64,000 nt of DNA from Rhopalosiphum padi (taxonomy: Eukaryota; Arthropoda; Insecta; Hemiptera; Aphididae): contig NC_083597.1 of NCBI RefSeq assembly GCF_020882245.1, positions 88,576,152-88,640,151 of the forward strand. Direction: 5' to 3'. Shown here in pieces: positions 30,301 through 45,300 of the stretch (positions are counted from its first letter, which is position 1; every line of letters starts with the position of its first letter). Under the pieces are notes generated by a model, which did no database searches, was not told the DNA's origin, and saw nothing but the letters and a program-made list of their open reading frames with translations. The position numbers and the translations under genes were made by a program.

Positions 30301-33300
30301 CTTAGAGTATGAAAAATTAAAGAGGTTGACAGATGGGCACTTCTCTGCTACGTAGTAGGTTTCGAGTAGATCCATATAACGTTAAATTTGAATTCAATCA
30401 TATTATTGTTTACAAAAAAAGATTGATAGTATCATACAAATACAAGTACAACATAATGTGAAGTCTTAAGTATATTACATTTTCATGAGTTGTGAACTAG
30501 CGAATAAATTGTATTGATATTTATAGAAAAAACACTAAAAATAATCGATAATTTCTTATGCCAATAAATAACCATAATGTTTTCCGTAATCTAGAGCTAA
30601 GGTTTGTAGGTATATGAAAATTCAAATATAATTCTTGAAAACAAATTTTGTTGGTCATATTTTGAAGCACTTAGTTTAATATGATCTGATTTAAAATGTA
30701 CATTAATCTTAGTACAGTTTGATAAAACTATTGAGAAAAATATACAAATCTACACGAAAAAAATATACACTACAGTCTATTAGTCTACAGTATATATTAG
30801 AAAATGTATCAATTATTAACATGAACCGTGTAAATAACGTATATTAAAAAGAATTTAAACAAATAATGTGTTTTAACTTTTAAGTACAACTAATAATTTA
30901 AGTTCCGTTTTGTATTATTCAATTGTTTTCTGTGCGTAGTAGATAATATTATTTTAATGATACATACCTCTATTAATAATGATATTTAGAGAACTATTAT
31001 ACTCGTACGTCGATATTTTATTTATCTAATCAAAAAAAAATATCTATAATAATATATAACGAATTTATCGTTGTCTTTAATTTTATATTACATGGTCAAA
31101 AATTAAAAATACTATGGAAGATTTTTATACCTTTGAGTTTGCTTTAATTGTATAAATGATTATTAAAAAAAAAAAGTACCTATTGTTATAAATTAGTTAC
31201 TTTAAATTTATTTTATATTTTCATTATCAAAATACCTTATAGTTATCTTTCATTTATAATATATGTATATATTATAATATAGTTATAACACTTTTTATAA
31301 AATATTAATCAGCTATAATATAAAAATATAAAATTACGTGAAAATATTTATTCAAACAGTTTTTCAACTTCTTATATCAATAATTATTCATCATCAATAT
31401 TAACCATTGGCCTTTACACATAATTAGTCCTTTTATGGCCTAGGGTTGGTTGATGATTAAAGCATAGTAATTATTACAAATTTAAAAGTTAATGAAAATA
31501 AAATATTTAAGCCTCACTATTACTTCGTTTTTTTTTTTTATTTTTAATAATGGAATAAATATTTGTATATTACAATCAGATTTAAATTAGTTTTTTTTTT
31601 TTTTTTGTTATTCTACAAATAAATCTCGCATAAAACAAAAATTATGTTTAATTTTTAATTTAATAAAAAATAGATTTTAAACTATGGTTTTGTATAATTT
31701 GTGGTAGTTATTTAAATATCATATATTATAGTATTTCAGGGTTATGAAAGCACAATTAAATATAATTTACAGAACAGAATAGATAAATTAGATGGAAAAT
31801 AAATAATTGAAGATTTTTTTTTTTTGTTTTTTAATAAAATTATTCTGAAAGTACTAAGTTTTTATGTATAAAGCACCAGAAGTAATTCCATTTTCATTTT
31901 TACATTTGGAAAAATGGAAAAAAAAATTTTCAACCATTATTGTATTATTATAATATAAGGAATCCTTATACCTTAAAGCAAGAAAACAACCTTTTAAGAT
32001 ATTAAAACTGTTTTTGCTATTTTCTTTTAAGTACTATTTTTGTAGGTATAAGAATAATATAAAGAAACGAATTGTATTTTGTTCAAACGTTATATTTTTA
32101 AAGCCACTTATTAACTTATTTTATTTTTATTAACACTGTTTTTATGTTGTTCGCATATTACACTAAAGGAAATTAATATATTATATTTTGTGTTAACCTT
32201 AACAAAGAATGTTAGTAAACACTATTATATTAATGAAGACTACATAATATAAATACCTATACGTGTTGTTTTTAAAAATTGTATTTTTGAATATTTTTAA
32301 AGCATATTTTTATTTCTTAAGTAATAAAAAGTAATAATAATAAGAAAAATTTTTGTTACACGTATAAACGTCAAAAGTGATTTAAACTTTAACTTAAATA
32401 TCCTCTTCATTAATTTTTTAAATAAAAAGTTTTTTTTTAATAGGAAAGTACAAAAGTTAAGTAAATAGATGTTCATTATTGGATTAAAAGATACAACCAA
32501 AATTATAAAACTTTCCATTTGTTTTCATACTAAATATTATAATCTTTAATTGATAATTATTTAATTTTAAATTTTTAAAGCCTAAAATATCATTAATCTA
32601 TATCAAATATCAACAGTATTTAATGCATCATAAACTTAATATTGTTCATAACCAAATAGCGTCGATAATAATAATGTGGGGATGTCTATTGTGGTTTTAT
32701 AAAAACAGAAAATTATAAAGTTTAAAGTATAATGTTTTGAAATTCCAATTTGTAATTTATAAACGCAAATTTGTTATGATTATATAAAATTCTGTGAATA
32801 AAATGAAAAAACGCTATGGTACTCTTCTAAAAGTCTACAGCCGTTGTATACAACTTAAAGAAAACTGCGAAAACATGTGTATTTTAACTATTTTATAAAA
32901 TATCACATATTTTGGTTTGTATTTGGATAATTAATGTTTATAATGTTTATATAAAAATTAAATTAAACACATAATTTAATAATAAAATAATAGGGTTTAT
33001 ATACTTAATAACTTAATGTAACTCGGCTAAATAAATTGATAACACATCTAATACTACTGTCTTAAACAATATTATAAACATACAACTTTATTAAATTTTA
33101 AAATTTACATTATTAATTATTTCTTACTATAATATAAGATAAAAATTTCAGATTATTAAACATGTGACAAAAAGTGTTGATTACTCAACTACGAGTATTT
33201 CGATTTATTATTATATAGTTATTTAGTAGCATATAATATAATATTATACATTTATTTATTTCATGTTTACGTTTGCTTGAAGTCTGGATTTTTATGTAAA

Positions 33301-36300
33301 TAATGTTCCCGAATTTAGGTACCTAAGAAGTAATTACCTATGATATTTAAACCCACTATAAGACGCCGATTTCTGATATGTAAGCGATGCGAATATAAAA
33401 TAAATTTAAAGTATCGTACAAGATACATATTATTATACTGCAGTCATATACACATTTATATTTAATTTCTGTTTATCTAATGTATTATTTGTAAATAATG
33501 TCGGTACCTACTCGCATTGTATGCATACAATTACAACGTCGGATTCTAAATTTTTGTCAAACGACATCTCACGCAACGTAATACAAATTATCATTCTAAA
33601 GTATGAAAGTTATCCGTATTTTAGTGATATTATAAAACATATTAATATAATGGTGTGAACCACCATTACGTTACCATTTATGTTGTGCTGTGAACCACAT
33701 TATATGTATACATGTATAACACAAATCAAGATATATGTGTGTCGTCTTACGTACGTTTGTTCTGTATTTTTATGTTATCCCATCACACGTTCTCACTTAA
33801 CTATTTTTTATTACTTTGCTGCATTTATTAATAACAATCATCCGGCCACAACAATATTTATGTATGCCGAACCAGTCTCGTTTCATCTCTAGCTTCGCGT
33901 ATTTTTATATTAGGTCATCGGTAGATTAAATATATATTGTATTTTAATTTCATTTTAATATACGTACAATTTTAGGTCATACTTATGTATATTTAAGTGC
34001 CTTTTGGTATTTTCAAATTTAGTATTTTTTTACCTGTCACCAAAAAATCATATCATAGATTCATAGATAAGCATACGTTTAATTTTTACAGTCACGTAAT
34101 TATAATATTATGTATACTAACACAGTAACACACTCAATGTCGGTAATTCTCTAGTAAAATTGACTAACCAACAATGGCGTATATAGTGGGAAGTTTTAGG
34201 GGTTCGCCCCTACCCCCCTTGAAATATATGGTTGGTACGAGCATTGATTTTGATTGTATAATTAATTTGAATTTAAGAATGGACATTTTTTTTAACCCTC
34301 CCCCCCCTGAAATTAATTTCTATTTACGCCACTGCTAACCAATACATCTTTACTCGATATAACTCCATTTACATTTTTTTTTTTTTTTTTAAAACAAACC
34401 TATTTTAATTTATCATTTATATTCATAAATTATTGGTTTAATTATTATTGATATATTATGTTTCAGGCAAAAGTACTATACAGAAGAAGTTAAAAACAAC
34501 TACAGAGTAAACATGTATCTCAATATTCAGAATTTGGATAAAAACGATCTGGGAACGTACAGTTGTTTTGCAACAAATTCTATGGGACAAGGGAATAGCT
34601 CAGTACGAGTGCACAGTAAGTTCACTGAATAATTATATCGCTGTTAACTAGTTATAATATATTATGAAATAAGAAAATTGTTTGAGAAGTGACCATATTG
34701 TTTTTTGACCTAGGTTTTAAATGTATTTTATAAAATAAATTACCGAGAAAAAAACATATATTTAATAGTTAGTATAGGTTTTTTGTATGTAGATTATTTT
34801 ATTTTTAAACGAATTTGATGGCCTTGTAAAATCATAAATAATATTTCGTTTTGAGTTGTTGAAATACAAGTTAATTGCATAATTATTGTTCTGCTTTGTG
34901 CGATTCGCATAACGTTTATGGACGAATTTCTGCAGTCGGGTTAATATTTTCATTATTGCACGTAATTCGTAATAATTGTGCTGTCTGATTAAATAACTAT
35001 TTAAAAGCTCAGCTTGTTTTTACGATAAAATAACATAATAATATTATACAGTTATACCCCGCACATTACTTACGTCGACCCTTTCTATTGTTCACACGCA
35101 CAACATGTATTAGCATAATATAACTAACCCAGGTAATTGATTTTTATTATCATTGCAGCGCCGGGTTTTCTACATTAAAATATTCGGGATCATTATTGCA
35201 TAATAATTAATAGTGTTTTGCGTTTACAGTGCCACCGTATAATATGATAAACACATAATAACATAACACGACACCAATACTACTGTTATGCCGAATTAAA
35301 AATGTTTATAATACCAATGCCGATAATGAAACCACAAAGAGCATAATGTGTTCCTACGCGTGTACGCCAATATTATCACTAAGGCGCATACTGCTGTTAA
35401 ATTAACGAAATACGTATAATATAGAAATTAAAATATTATATTTTTATGTACAGAGTGCGGTGACAGAAATGACGGACAATTAATGCGATAAACTACAACT
35501 GTATGCAATACATCATTTTGTCCTAATCAATATAATTATTTTTCAATTTATAAATGGTTATTTATGGTTGAAAAAAAAATACTCAATAATATAATGTTGA
35601 CTATACTAAAACTTGGTGTTGTGTTCACATTACATTTTTTAGTTATTTTTGATTAACTCTTTGTAATAACTGACTTCCGCATACTTACGAAACCGTTGAG
35701 TATTTTATTTTTTCGTTGTTTTTATATCGTCATATCAATAATTCATCGATTCGCACGAAACGCTCTCGTAGAACCTATTTTACTGGAGAATGTGCCTACT
35801 CGTAAATGCAAACTCCTGTACCGTTCGGTTAATAGAAATAGATGAAACGTATTAAAATATCTGTGACGTTAAGTTCATATCATTATATTATTAAAACATA
35901 CGAGTAAGATTTGTGCAGTCATAGACATGTTTTAGATATGTTTTTTTTGGAGGTGGAGGCACCGTTAGTTTGAACGTGTATACTTCGCGGTACAAAAATC
36001 CATATTTATTTTTTTGCCAAAACACTAAAAATAAAAACGTTTCGCGTTTATCGTCTCTAATATGGCACTTATCGGATATATCAGTTTATATACTGATCTA
36101 TTGAAATTAACGCGTCCCGAGTACACATTTTAGTATTTTACACGCATTTGAGTTTCATGACTAACGTATAGTATTGACACATACACCAGAGAATAGTCTG
36201 TTATAGGTACACACGAAAAATATAATATGTTTAAATTGTTTATAATAACGGTATGCATCTACAATAAGAACGTCGACGTGATTTGTCTCATCCAAAAATG

Positions 36301-39300
36301 TTTTTTTTATTTTTTTTTTCAAACCATAAAGCTATGATTTAAGTTTTAAATTGGTACTATATAATATTTTGGTGGACATTTTTTTCCCCTATATCTAGAT
36401 GATATACGGGTTAACCCGTATTTTGTTTATGTCAATACCGTGATTACCATCAAATTAATTACATTTCGACTTTGTGAAAAAACGACCGTTTTTCTCTTGG
36501 CGGTACACGAATTAAGTAAAAAAAAAAAAAAAAAAGATAGCGGCGCTCTAACAGTATAATATATCTGAAAGCAGAGTTTTCCCATTTAAACCGTGTACAT
36601 TTCGTTGTTTTCTGCGAAGTTTATTAATTTACGAACTTCTGAACCACAATTTATTACAAGCACGCGTCAAAATATCAAAAATACTGTGCAAATTATAATT
36701 TTGTAAACAATTATGTTAATAATTACGACAACTTAAGTGGAGTTATTAAGTAAAATGTGGCAACTTTTATGAGCAAAATGATAATAAATATGCCCGACGG
36801 CAACCGTATTCTTAAAAAGGGTCGCCGACTATTTCGTATCTCTTCGATGCTCCCACCGCTGTTCGTATAATCGTGCGGTGCGGATGCTGTGCAACAAAAT
36901 TCGGCGGTTCCGCGATGGCTTCGTGAGGTGGTCTGTTGTGCAGTCATGCTGTTGCATGATAACTTACTACCTGTATTAATTATTCTGTACGACGGCTATG
37001 CACAATATACATCAATGTGGTTTATTTCTCAACGTTTTTTATTCAGCGTGTTATGTACCTACTTATTTGGAGAGAATAAAAATAATTAGTGTTATATTCT
37101 CCGAGTTAATCTGTGTAAATAAAAGGCTAAACCGTAAAGACTACAAGTATTCAGTACTAGCTATTATAGTATTCACTTGACAAGAAACATCTTAAACTGA
37201 TAATTACATTTTTAGATGTTAACCTTACAATAATTATCATTCTATAATACATCTGTAAAAATGTATAATATTATCAATAATTTTCAAAATATTTTTTTTA
37301 TTTTTTAATAGTTGTCGACTATCTAATGTTTTCGGTTTACTTGGCATTGTGTTTTTTACGTGTAACAACAATCAGTATTTTTGCTTAAATAATAATATCT
37401 GATAACCAATAAATATAAATATAAAAACACTTGACGATTAATGTTCATTATTTTTAGAAGGATTTTTTATAAGATTCAAGTTAATTTTAGTGCTAAGTAA
37501 AATATATTAAGCAATATTTCGAATGTCTGTGTTTAGAAGCACTAGTGGTTGTCAGAAATTATTCTAACAAACAGAGGAATTTGAAAATTATCATAACCTT
37601 AATATTAAAGAAAAATATGCCGTATAATGTTTATATAAAAAAAAATAAAAAATGGTTTAATACGCAGAACTAAGTACCTACTGAAATGTGTTGTATAAAA
37701 ATACAGTTTTATTTAAAAGTTAATTCAATAAATCTTCATATTTAAACTATTTTTCATTTTTATTGGCATTATTACTTTAAAAGTATATGGATTTGAAGGT
37801 AATAATAAAAGTAATAAAAAAAAAATGAAAGTTTTAGTATATTATAACTTAAATTCAAGTATAAAGCTAATATATGCGAATTTAATGTGTTTGATATTAT
37901 ACTGTATTCTAAAATAATTTTAAATTTGTATTTATCTGAACTATTAATTAATATTTTATACTCATTTATCGCGTATAATTGATTTATTAGTAAAGAACTA
38001 AAGAATATCGTACTGAATTTATAAAAAAACATTAAAATACTCGATAATACGAATTCATTGCTTTGTTTATTTTTGTAAAATATTTTATAATTTTAATTTC
38101 TACAATACAATATGTGTATTACGAAAATTTTATAAACAACTGCAACGAGCGCGTGTTTACATTTAGTTTTTTTTATAGATATTTTTAACGGAATGGTATT
38201 ATGACAGTATTACATACCCAATATAATAATTGTTATACGTAAACATACATTTATATGGTACGGACTATATGTTTATGTGTTTCCGAACAAAAGTTATAAT
38301 GGTGTTATGAAGTTCAAACGATTAAGGTTTGGAATGTGTTTTTGAAAACAAAATAACAATGATTTTAGAACCCGAGTGAGAAATAAACAAAAAAAAAGTA
38401 CGGTGGGCTTTTAACGATAATGAGTTCCAATATTCGCAGCGGGTAATAATCTACACCTGGTAGGAGCCTAATAATGTCGTTGCGTGCAAGAACGAGGAAG
38501 GCCGAATCGACTAGTGGGGTTTTTGGCAAATGGTCCAAAACCGTTTATTGGCCATCGTATATTTCTATTGATCATTTGGTCGTAAAAAATAAAATAAAAT
38601 AAAAATAATAAATAACGATGAAAAGAATTCGATTCACATTGAAACTTAAAGACGGAAAATAAAATGTTTTTTTTTTTTTTTTTTATATTAGTTTGAAATT
38701 CAAAACGTTTAAGAAGTAGTCATTCCTGGTAGCCGATAAGTACACAATATTCGATAAAACTTTAAAATAAATAATTGATAGAATAGTGTTACGAGGTATA
38801 ATGCATTAGATAAACCTGTGGTGTTTTATTTTCAAAAAAGTCTTATGGACACGTCATGTTCAACTCAACGTAAACCTTTTTTAATAACACTACGCATTAA
38901 AATTTAAAGTTAATAATACTATAAAACTCAGAGTTAGAGTAAAAAAGTATAACGACTTGAAAATATTTCAATTAATTAATACGTAATAGCAATATTGATA
39001 TTATACATTATTAATAGTGATCATAATATTATTACTTCAATAATAAATATTGTACTTACTTATTCCTTGGTAATTCAGTTAGACCGTTAAGGAATAATTT
39101 GTTTGCAGAGACATTTATATTTAAACATAATATTTATTTAAATTTATAAATACTAAGTATCTACCTATTTATTTAAACTTTTAAAATATGTATATAGTAT
39201 TAATATCAATTCCGTATACATCACATTTAATGTATAATTGTAATATATTCGATTGAAATAAATTATACTGGTTAATATCACGATTATTTGGTTGTAAATA

Positions 39301-39363
39301 CAAAGTTTTAATTTGCGTAGCTTTAACGTTAAATGCATAATATAATCTATACAATAAATAGCA

Positions 39364-39394
<31 letters not shown>

Positions 39395-42300
39395 TAAATG
39401 AATATTGAATATCCTATATACATTAATTATAATATGTATCATGTATATATCCATTTATTAAGACAGGGGATAACAGTTTGTTATCCTTTGTAAAGCGCTT
39501 TTCGACGAATAAAAATGTCTCGGTTGAGTTATACTATTTTTTTTTTTTTTTTTTATTGGGGTTTTTTTTTATTAATATTTTATTTTTTTTTCGTTGGCGT
39601 CCGTTCTAAAATGTCCCGTCTAGGGATAAATGACGCGTGACCCCTACTGACGACACATGGTGGCGTTATCACACAGGTGTTGGTAATATCCACCGTTCAC
39701 CGAAGCCGGCAGTTCTATACAAATACGGCAGAACCATTATCATAATATCCACACCCCGCAGGACACGTTCGCGGTGCACGGGCGCAGAAAAAAATGGACG
39801 AGGACCGTTCTAGCTATAAATTTGAATTTCGCACAGTTCCCCCTTCGAATAACCCGTTTCTATATCGTGATAATAGTAATATAATAAGCACCGCCGTCAT
39901 CATTATGTGCGGCTGTACAATATAACACTAAACCCTATTGATAAGTGGAGGAGTTCGTGTGTCGTATTGCGGTGGACGGCGGTGAATGCCCAACGCGCCG
40001 CTATGGTTATGGTCTTGTGTTTCGATGTGACATAATTTGAAAATTAAAATATTTCACTTTTACTGTCTTTTCCTGTATAATATAATCATATTATTTAAGC
40101 GGAATCCCTCACCAGTTCCACCAATATATTGATCTGATAGTGTTATCGTGTACAACGGACTTAGTACGCCTAATACTTATGGTTAATAACGAGATTGTTC
40201 GACTAATATTTGAACATGTTTTGTTCCATTTTTCCCGCAAGTACGTTAGTTGCATTGCATTTATCTTATAATATAAATTTGTGTTGGTCACCATATAACC
40301 CTCTGATATGTTTATATATTTAACATTGTTCCCATAACAATATTATACTATATTAATTATTATCAAATATGGCATTGTTGTAATGCATTTAAACATCACA
40401 TTGTGGTATTGACGTGTGATTGACGGATCACTAATTCCAATAGATATTTTCAGGATCTCCTGGGCAGAGTTGATAAGCTGCATTTATTTTAAAATACTCT
40501 CCGGATTAAATCCATATGACTGTTTCAAATCATTGTTTTAATCATACTTTGTGTTAAGGATTTAAATTTATGAAGGTTTATTTTTTTATTTTATTTATTT
40601 TAATTAATTATTTTTTCGTTTTGTTTTACATGATGAAGTTTTCATTTTTAAATTGTCGAGTTTCGTGATACTACACAGCCATAACACATTAACCAAACAT
40701 TTTTATAAATAAATTGTTCACCACTTTTATGAACTACGATATACGTTATGAGAATATAGTTACAAAGAAAATATGAGAAATCTGTATTATTTGAAACTCA
40801 TAATTTGTAAACCAACGGTATAATATAGTAGATTATAGGGATATGATAATATACCTAATATGTATTCAAAATCCAAAGAACGATGTATTTTTTATTAGAT
40901 TAAATGGTCTTTATCAATTTTTAAACGTGTTACCATAATTTAATATTCTATTTTTTTTTTAATAAGCTATAATCAGAATTTAAATAATTTAATATAATAA
41001 TACCTGATATACTCTGAACAAGTACTCATTTCGTTTTAATATCTATTATAGCTGGTAATTTTTAAATATTTTAAATTTAGAAAAACCTTAAACACTTAAA
41101 GCAGTAAATTTTAAAATTATAATTTATTTTTATTACTTATTTATTAATTTAGATAATTATTTTTTTACTTATCGTTACGAATTAAAACATACAATTTATA
41201 TATATTATATATATGTAATATATATTCTATATTAGTTATATAGATACAATTTATTATATTTGGATATAATATATGAGATACTTAATTAAAAAAAAATTGT
41301 ATAAACTTCATTTACTGAAGCTTAAAATTAATTTAAATTTTAATTAAGTTATCGTAACATGAGGAGGTATTACTAAAGAAAAAAAAAATTATATTAAATT
41401 CATTTTTCCATAATATTATTATAAAAACTATAAGAAAGTAACACGAATACTATACGTACATAGTACATACAAATACATACTATATTATAGGTATTAATTT
41501 TTATTTATGATGAATAATCACTGAATAAATAGATATCATAATAAATAATGTAAGAAAAATATATATATTTTACAAGAACTCTAATTTTTGATTTTCATAG
41601 AATATTGTAATTGAAGAGATTCTTCTAGCTATCCTAAATAAAAAATACAATAGGTTTAATTTTTAATGGAATATAAATTGTATACAAATATTATTAATAA
41701 AAAATATCTAAAAATATTTCTTATTCTGATTACTTATACTTCTTATTAATACTTATTCTGATTGAAATATAGTTTTATTTTTTTAATATTTAGTTAAATT
41801 ATTTTATTTTATATATTTTGATAATAATAATAATAACAATAAAATACTTACAGAGGTTACTTAGTTATTATATTATATTATTGAATCATTAAATTATCTT
41901 CTATTTATACGATACACCATATACATGTATAGTTTTATACATTTATGTACTCAAAGGTAACCAAAAAGTTACTTCATCTATTATCGAGTATTTTGACAAA
42001 ACAATTACTTCAAACTATTTTCAAAATTTCTCAACCCTTGGAGTAAGAAATATGTTTTGCTTTCCAAAATTACCCTTTAGTGCAAGTGTCCTACTTTCAA
42101 AACATGACAATAATTGACGGTTCATACTAATGATTAATTAAGTTTGTTATGAAAGTTTCTTGTGGCATTTAAGTAATTGGTAAGGGAAAAATAGGGCCTT
42201 TTTATAGTATATTGATTTTATTTTTTTTATTATTTAACCATTGACACTACATCAACGAAAAACCAATAGATTATTGATTTATTATATACAATATAGAGGA

Positions 42301-45300
42301 CAATGTAGCATATAAGATGTATATAATATATTGAAAAAAATTGCGTGATCTAATGTTAAATTATCGTTCTAAGGCTTAAAAAATGAATAGTACGTTTTTA
42401 TTTACTTGATAATTTAGTATTGCGGTTAATGCGTGTATTATAGAACTTCATATAATGTGATTTCACAAACAGAATATTTTTTATAAGATGTAGTCTTATT
42501 TTTTTTATATTTTTATTGTCTCATTAAGCAAACGCTCAATATTAGGCATGTTTCAAATTCGTTCTTTTAGAATGATTAACCGTTATTCATATTATCTAAA
42601 CGCATTATACAACATTGAAAATAAACTAAACTTTCAAATGGACCAAATTTGAGAGGACAAAGAACAATATTTTGGACGATTGTTCACTATGGCCATAAAT
42701 CATGAGTGTACACATAATATTTCGTCACTAGAAAACATTCGTGTAAAGCTTAAGAAAAAGAAAAAAACGAAAGATGGTGAAAGTGTTGTGCAAATGGAAT
42801 AAGTGTCAAATAAAAGTTTCCGGGAACCATAAATCATTCTAACCTAAACCCATAGTGTTGTATTGTGCATATAATTGTTTAAAACATAGAAAACTGAAAG
42901 CTTATTTAAATCCTTGATATTACTGATCATTCGTGTAAGTAAAATATAATAATATTTTTTATACACAAAATATTATATGAATATATAATGCTTTTAACTG
43001 AATAGCTATAAGATAGGATAGATGTTATTTGAGAATAATATTTATGTCGAATAAAATATATATTAATTATAACGGTCATACAAATAAATTTACCATTAAA
43101 AAACATAGCTAATAAAATATTTTACTAAATCGTTTTAATCACTACAAAACGTAATTTCTTTATCTAAAATTAATTCAAGTGTCCTATTTTTACAATTTTT
43201 AATTTCAGCTTCTAATGTTTGAATTAAAAACATGTAACTCAACAATTATTATTATATCTAAATATCTAATATAAAATATTTTATTACAAGTAGTAAAATT
43301 AAAATATATAATATAGATAATATGATAAAAGCAATAAACAGTGAAGGCAATAAGAAATGAATGATATAGTGTAATAGATTAAGAAGATATAATAATATAA
43401 TAATTATATAACATAACTAATGTCGTGGCATTAGGTAAAACTCGATAATAAAAACGTAAAAATTAATGTTGTTTTATAAATATATGAAAACAGATAAAAC
43501 TATAGTGAAGAAAATTGAACGAAAAGGAAAAAAAATTATTAGAAATTATTCTTAGGGACGAGTGCATTTAAAACAGAGTAAAAGAGAAAAGGTGTAATAA
43601 GTGGGATGATTAAGGTATTAGGGATAAATTGCGAAAAATATCAGAAATCTGTTCAGTGGATGTGTTTTGATTGCTTGTAGCTTCCGCATAATTTTTGGTC
43701 TCGAGTTGAGTATGACGATCAGTATAGCATTGACTGGTGGAACTTTTGAAGAGAGTTTTTTTAAATTGTTTTCGAATGTCCGACATCGCCTGAAGTTGTC
43801 TGTGTAGTTCATTGAACAAAGGGTGCATTTAATGGGACTATTGCGATCTTTGAAAAACAATTTTATTTGTTCACATTATTATATTTAGCGTCCTTGTACA
43901 ATCTATTATTAACTATAATATTGTTATTTGAGGAAATGCATTTAAGTTTTCCTTAAATCCACCTTTTATAACATTAAACTCGCTATTGAGTTTTTTAGTA
44001 TCGATATCATATTGTTTTTACGTAAATGATTTTTTTAGTACTTTTAACGTAAGAAACCTCAAAGATTATGAAATATCTTTCATTATATTTTCGATTTAGA
44101 TTTAAAATATTATTTTCCATAGCATAAGACGTTTAAAAACAATCTGTAAATCTGAATGTACCACTAACTCATAAGGAACGTGGTAACAAAACGGTTATTC
44201 ATGTCGGCATTTTCCAATGTGAAAATTTTTCCAAAATTTGTATCATGCTTAATATTGAACAAAAAAAGTATCATTTAGAACATATTTAAAACATCTTAAT
44301 CTAAATCTATGATTTACATTATAATAACATTAAAAATTTACAATTGGAATTTATTATTTTCCATTGTTTTATAATCTGTAATGAATATTTCGTTTGTTAT
44401 ATGTTAACATAATGTTGAATTGAACATACTGCGGCCACCACCAGCTACGCTTTTGGGGCGGCGCGTCATAAATTGTATCTAATTTTAGTTTTACTTGTTT
44501 ATATTCATTTAAAAATATGATTTGACAATAAACCAAACTTATTACTTATTACGTTAGTTAATATCAAGTAAATAAATATCTTAAATCTTTGGATTATTAA
44601 AATATTTCAGTTTAAAGCTACATTAATAATGATTTGCTACGTTTCTAATAATAAAGTCGCTGTGACAATACTGATATTTTGGGTTGTGTCTTTAAAGTTT
44701 ACATTGCTTAGCTTAAATCTTTAAACAGAGGTTGATTCTGGTTAGACATTAAATTGGTCCATTGTGAATTTAAATGACAACTAGTTCCATCTCTCATAAA
44801 ACTTAATGTCTACTAATGTAAATATTTTCGTTTTATCCCGTCATTTTCAGTAGTTATAATTTCATATTTGAGCTTAATTTGAAATTATTAAATTATGCAA
44901 CGAACAACTCTTGGCGGTTTGTTTTTCCATTTGTTAAAATAAATTAATCGTGTTTTGGTGAATCATGAAAAATACTTTTGTTACTTTTAAATTAGGTTAT
45001 ACATTCCATAGAAGAATAATATTATAAATTGTCGGTCTTGTGTAATTAATAACACTACAAAAACGATAATCTTTTGGTATTCATCGTGTTATTAAAAAAG
45101 TTGTTTCTTCGTTACGTACACACAAATTTCGTTTGTGATTTCATAATTGTATTCAGATTTAAAATAGCTGGTTTTGTAAATACGTTTCGAACAACGTATT
45201 ATAATCAATGTTAATAGAATTATTATTATGAAACGTTGTTTGTGTAGTTTTCAAACGAATGCATTTTATTTGTGTGTAGGGAGGTACCTCTGATATGCAT

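Larger units (their letters stand above)
23364..34466 (+). other. Intron 5 (about 11.1 kb)
   Basis: A long intron inside the coding sequence of Ig3. It holds a dispersed-repeat copy (about 26620-26960), a C10A20 tract (25986-26015), one arm of a hAT-type MITE (27951-28000), the CpG-rich block at 28450-29850, an (ATT)n microsatellite, and a complete hAT-type MITE at 34172-34334 shortly before the acceptor tgtttcag. The stretch 30100-34100 is AT-rich with nothing recognised. Confidence 0.85.

Noticed and set aside
42696..42812. Lysine-rich 37-codon ORF in intron 6
   Set aside because: Short, without a domain, and low in complexity.
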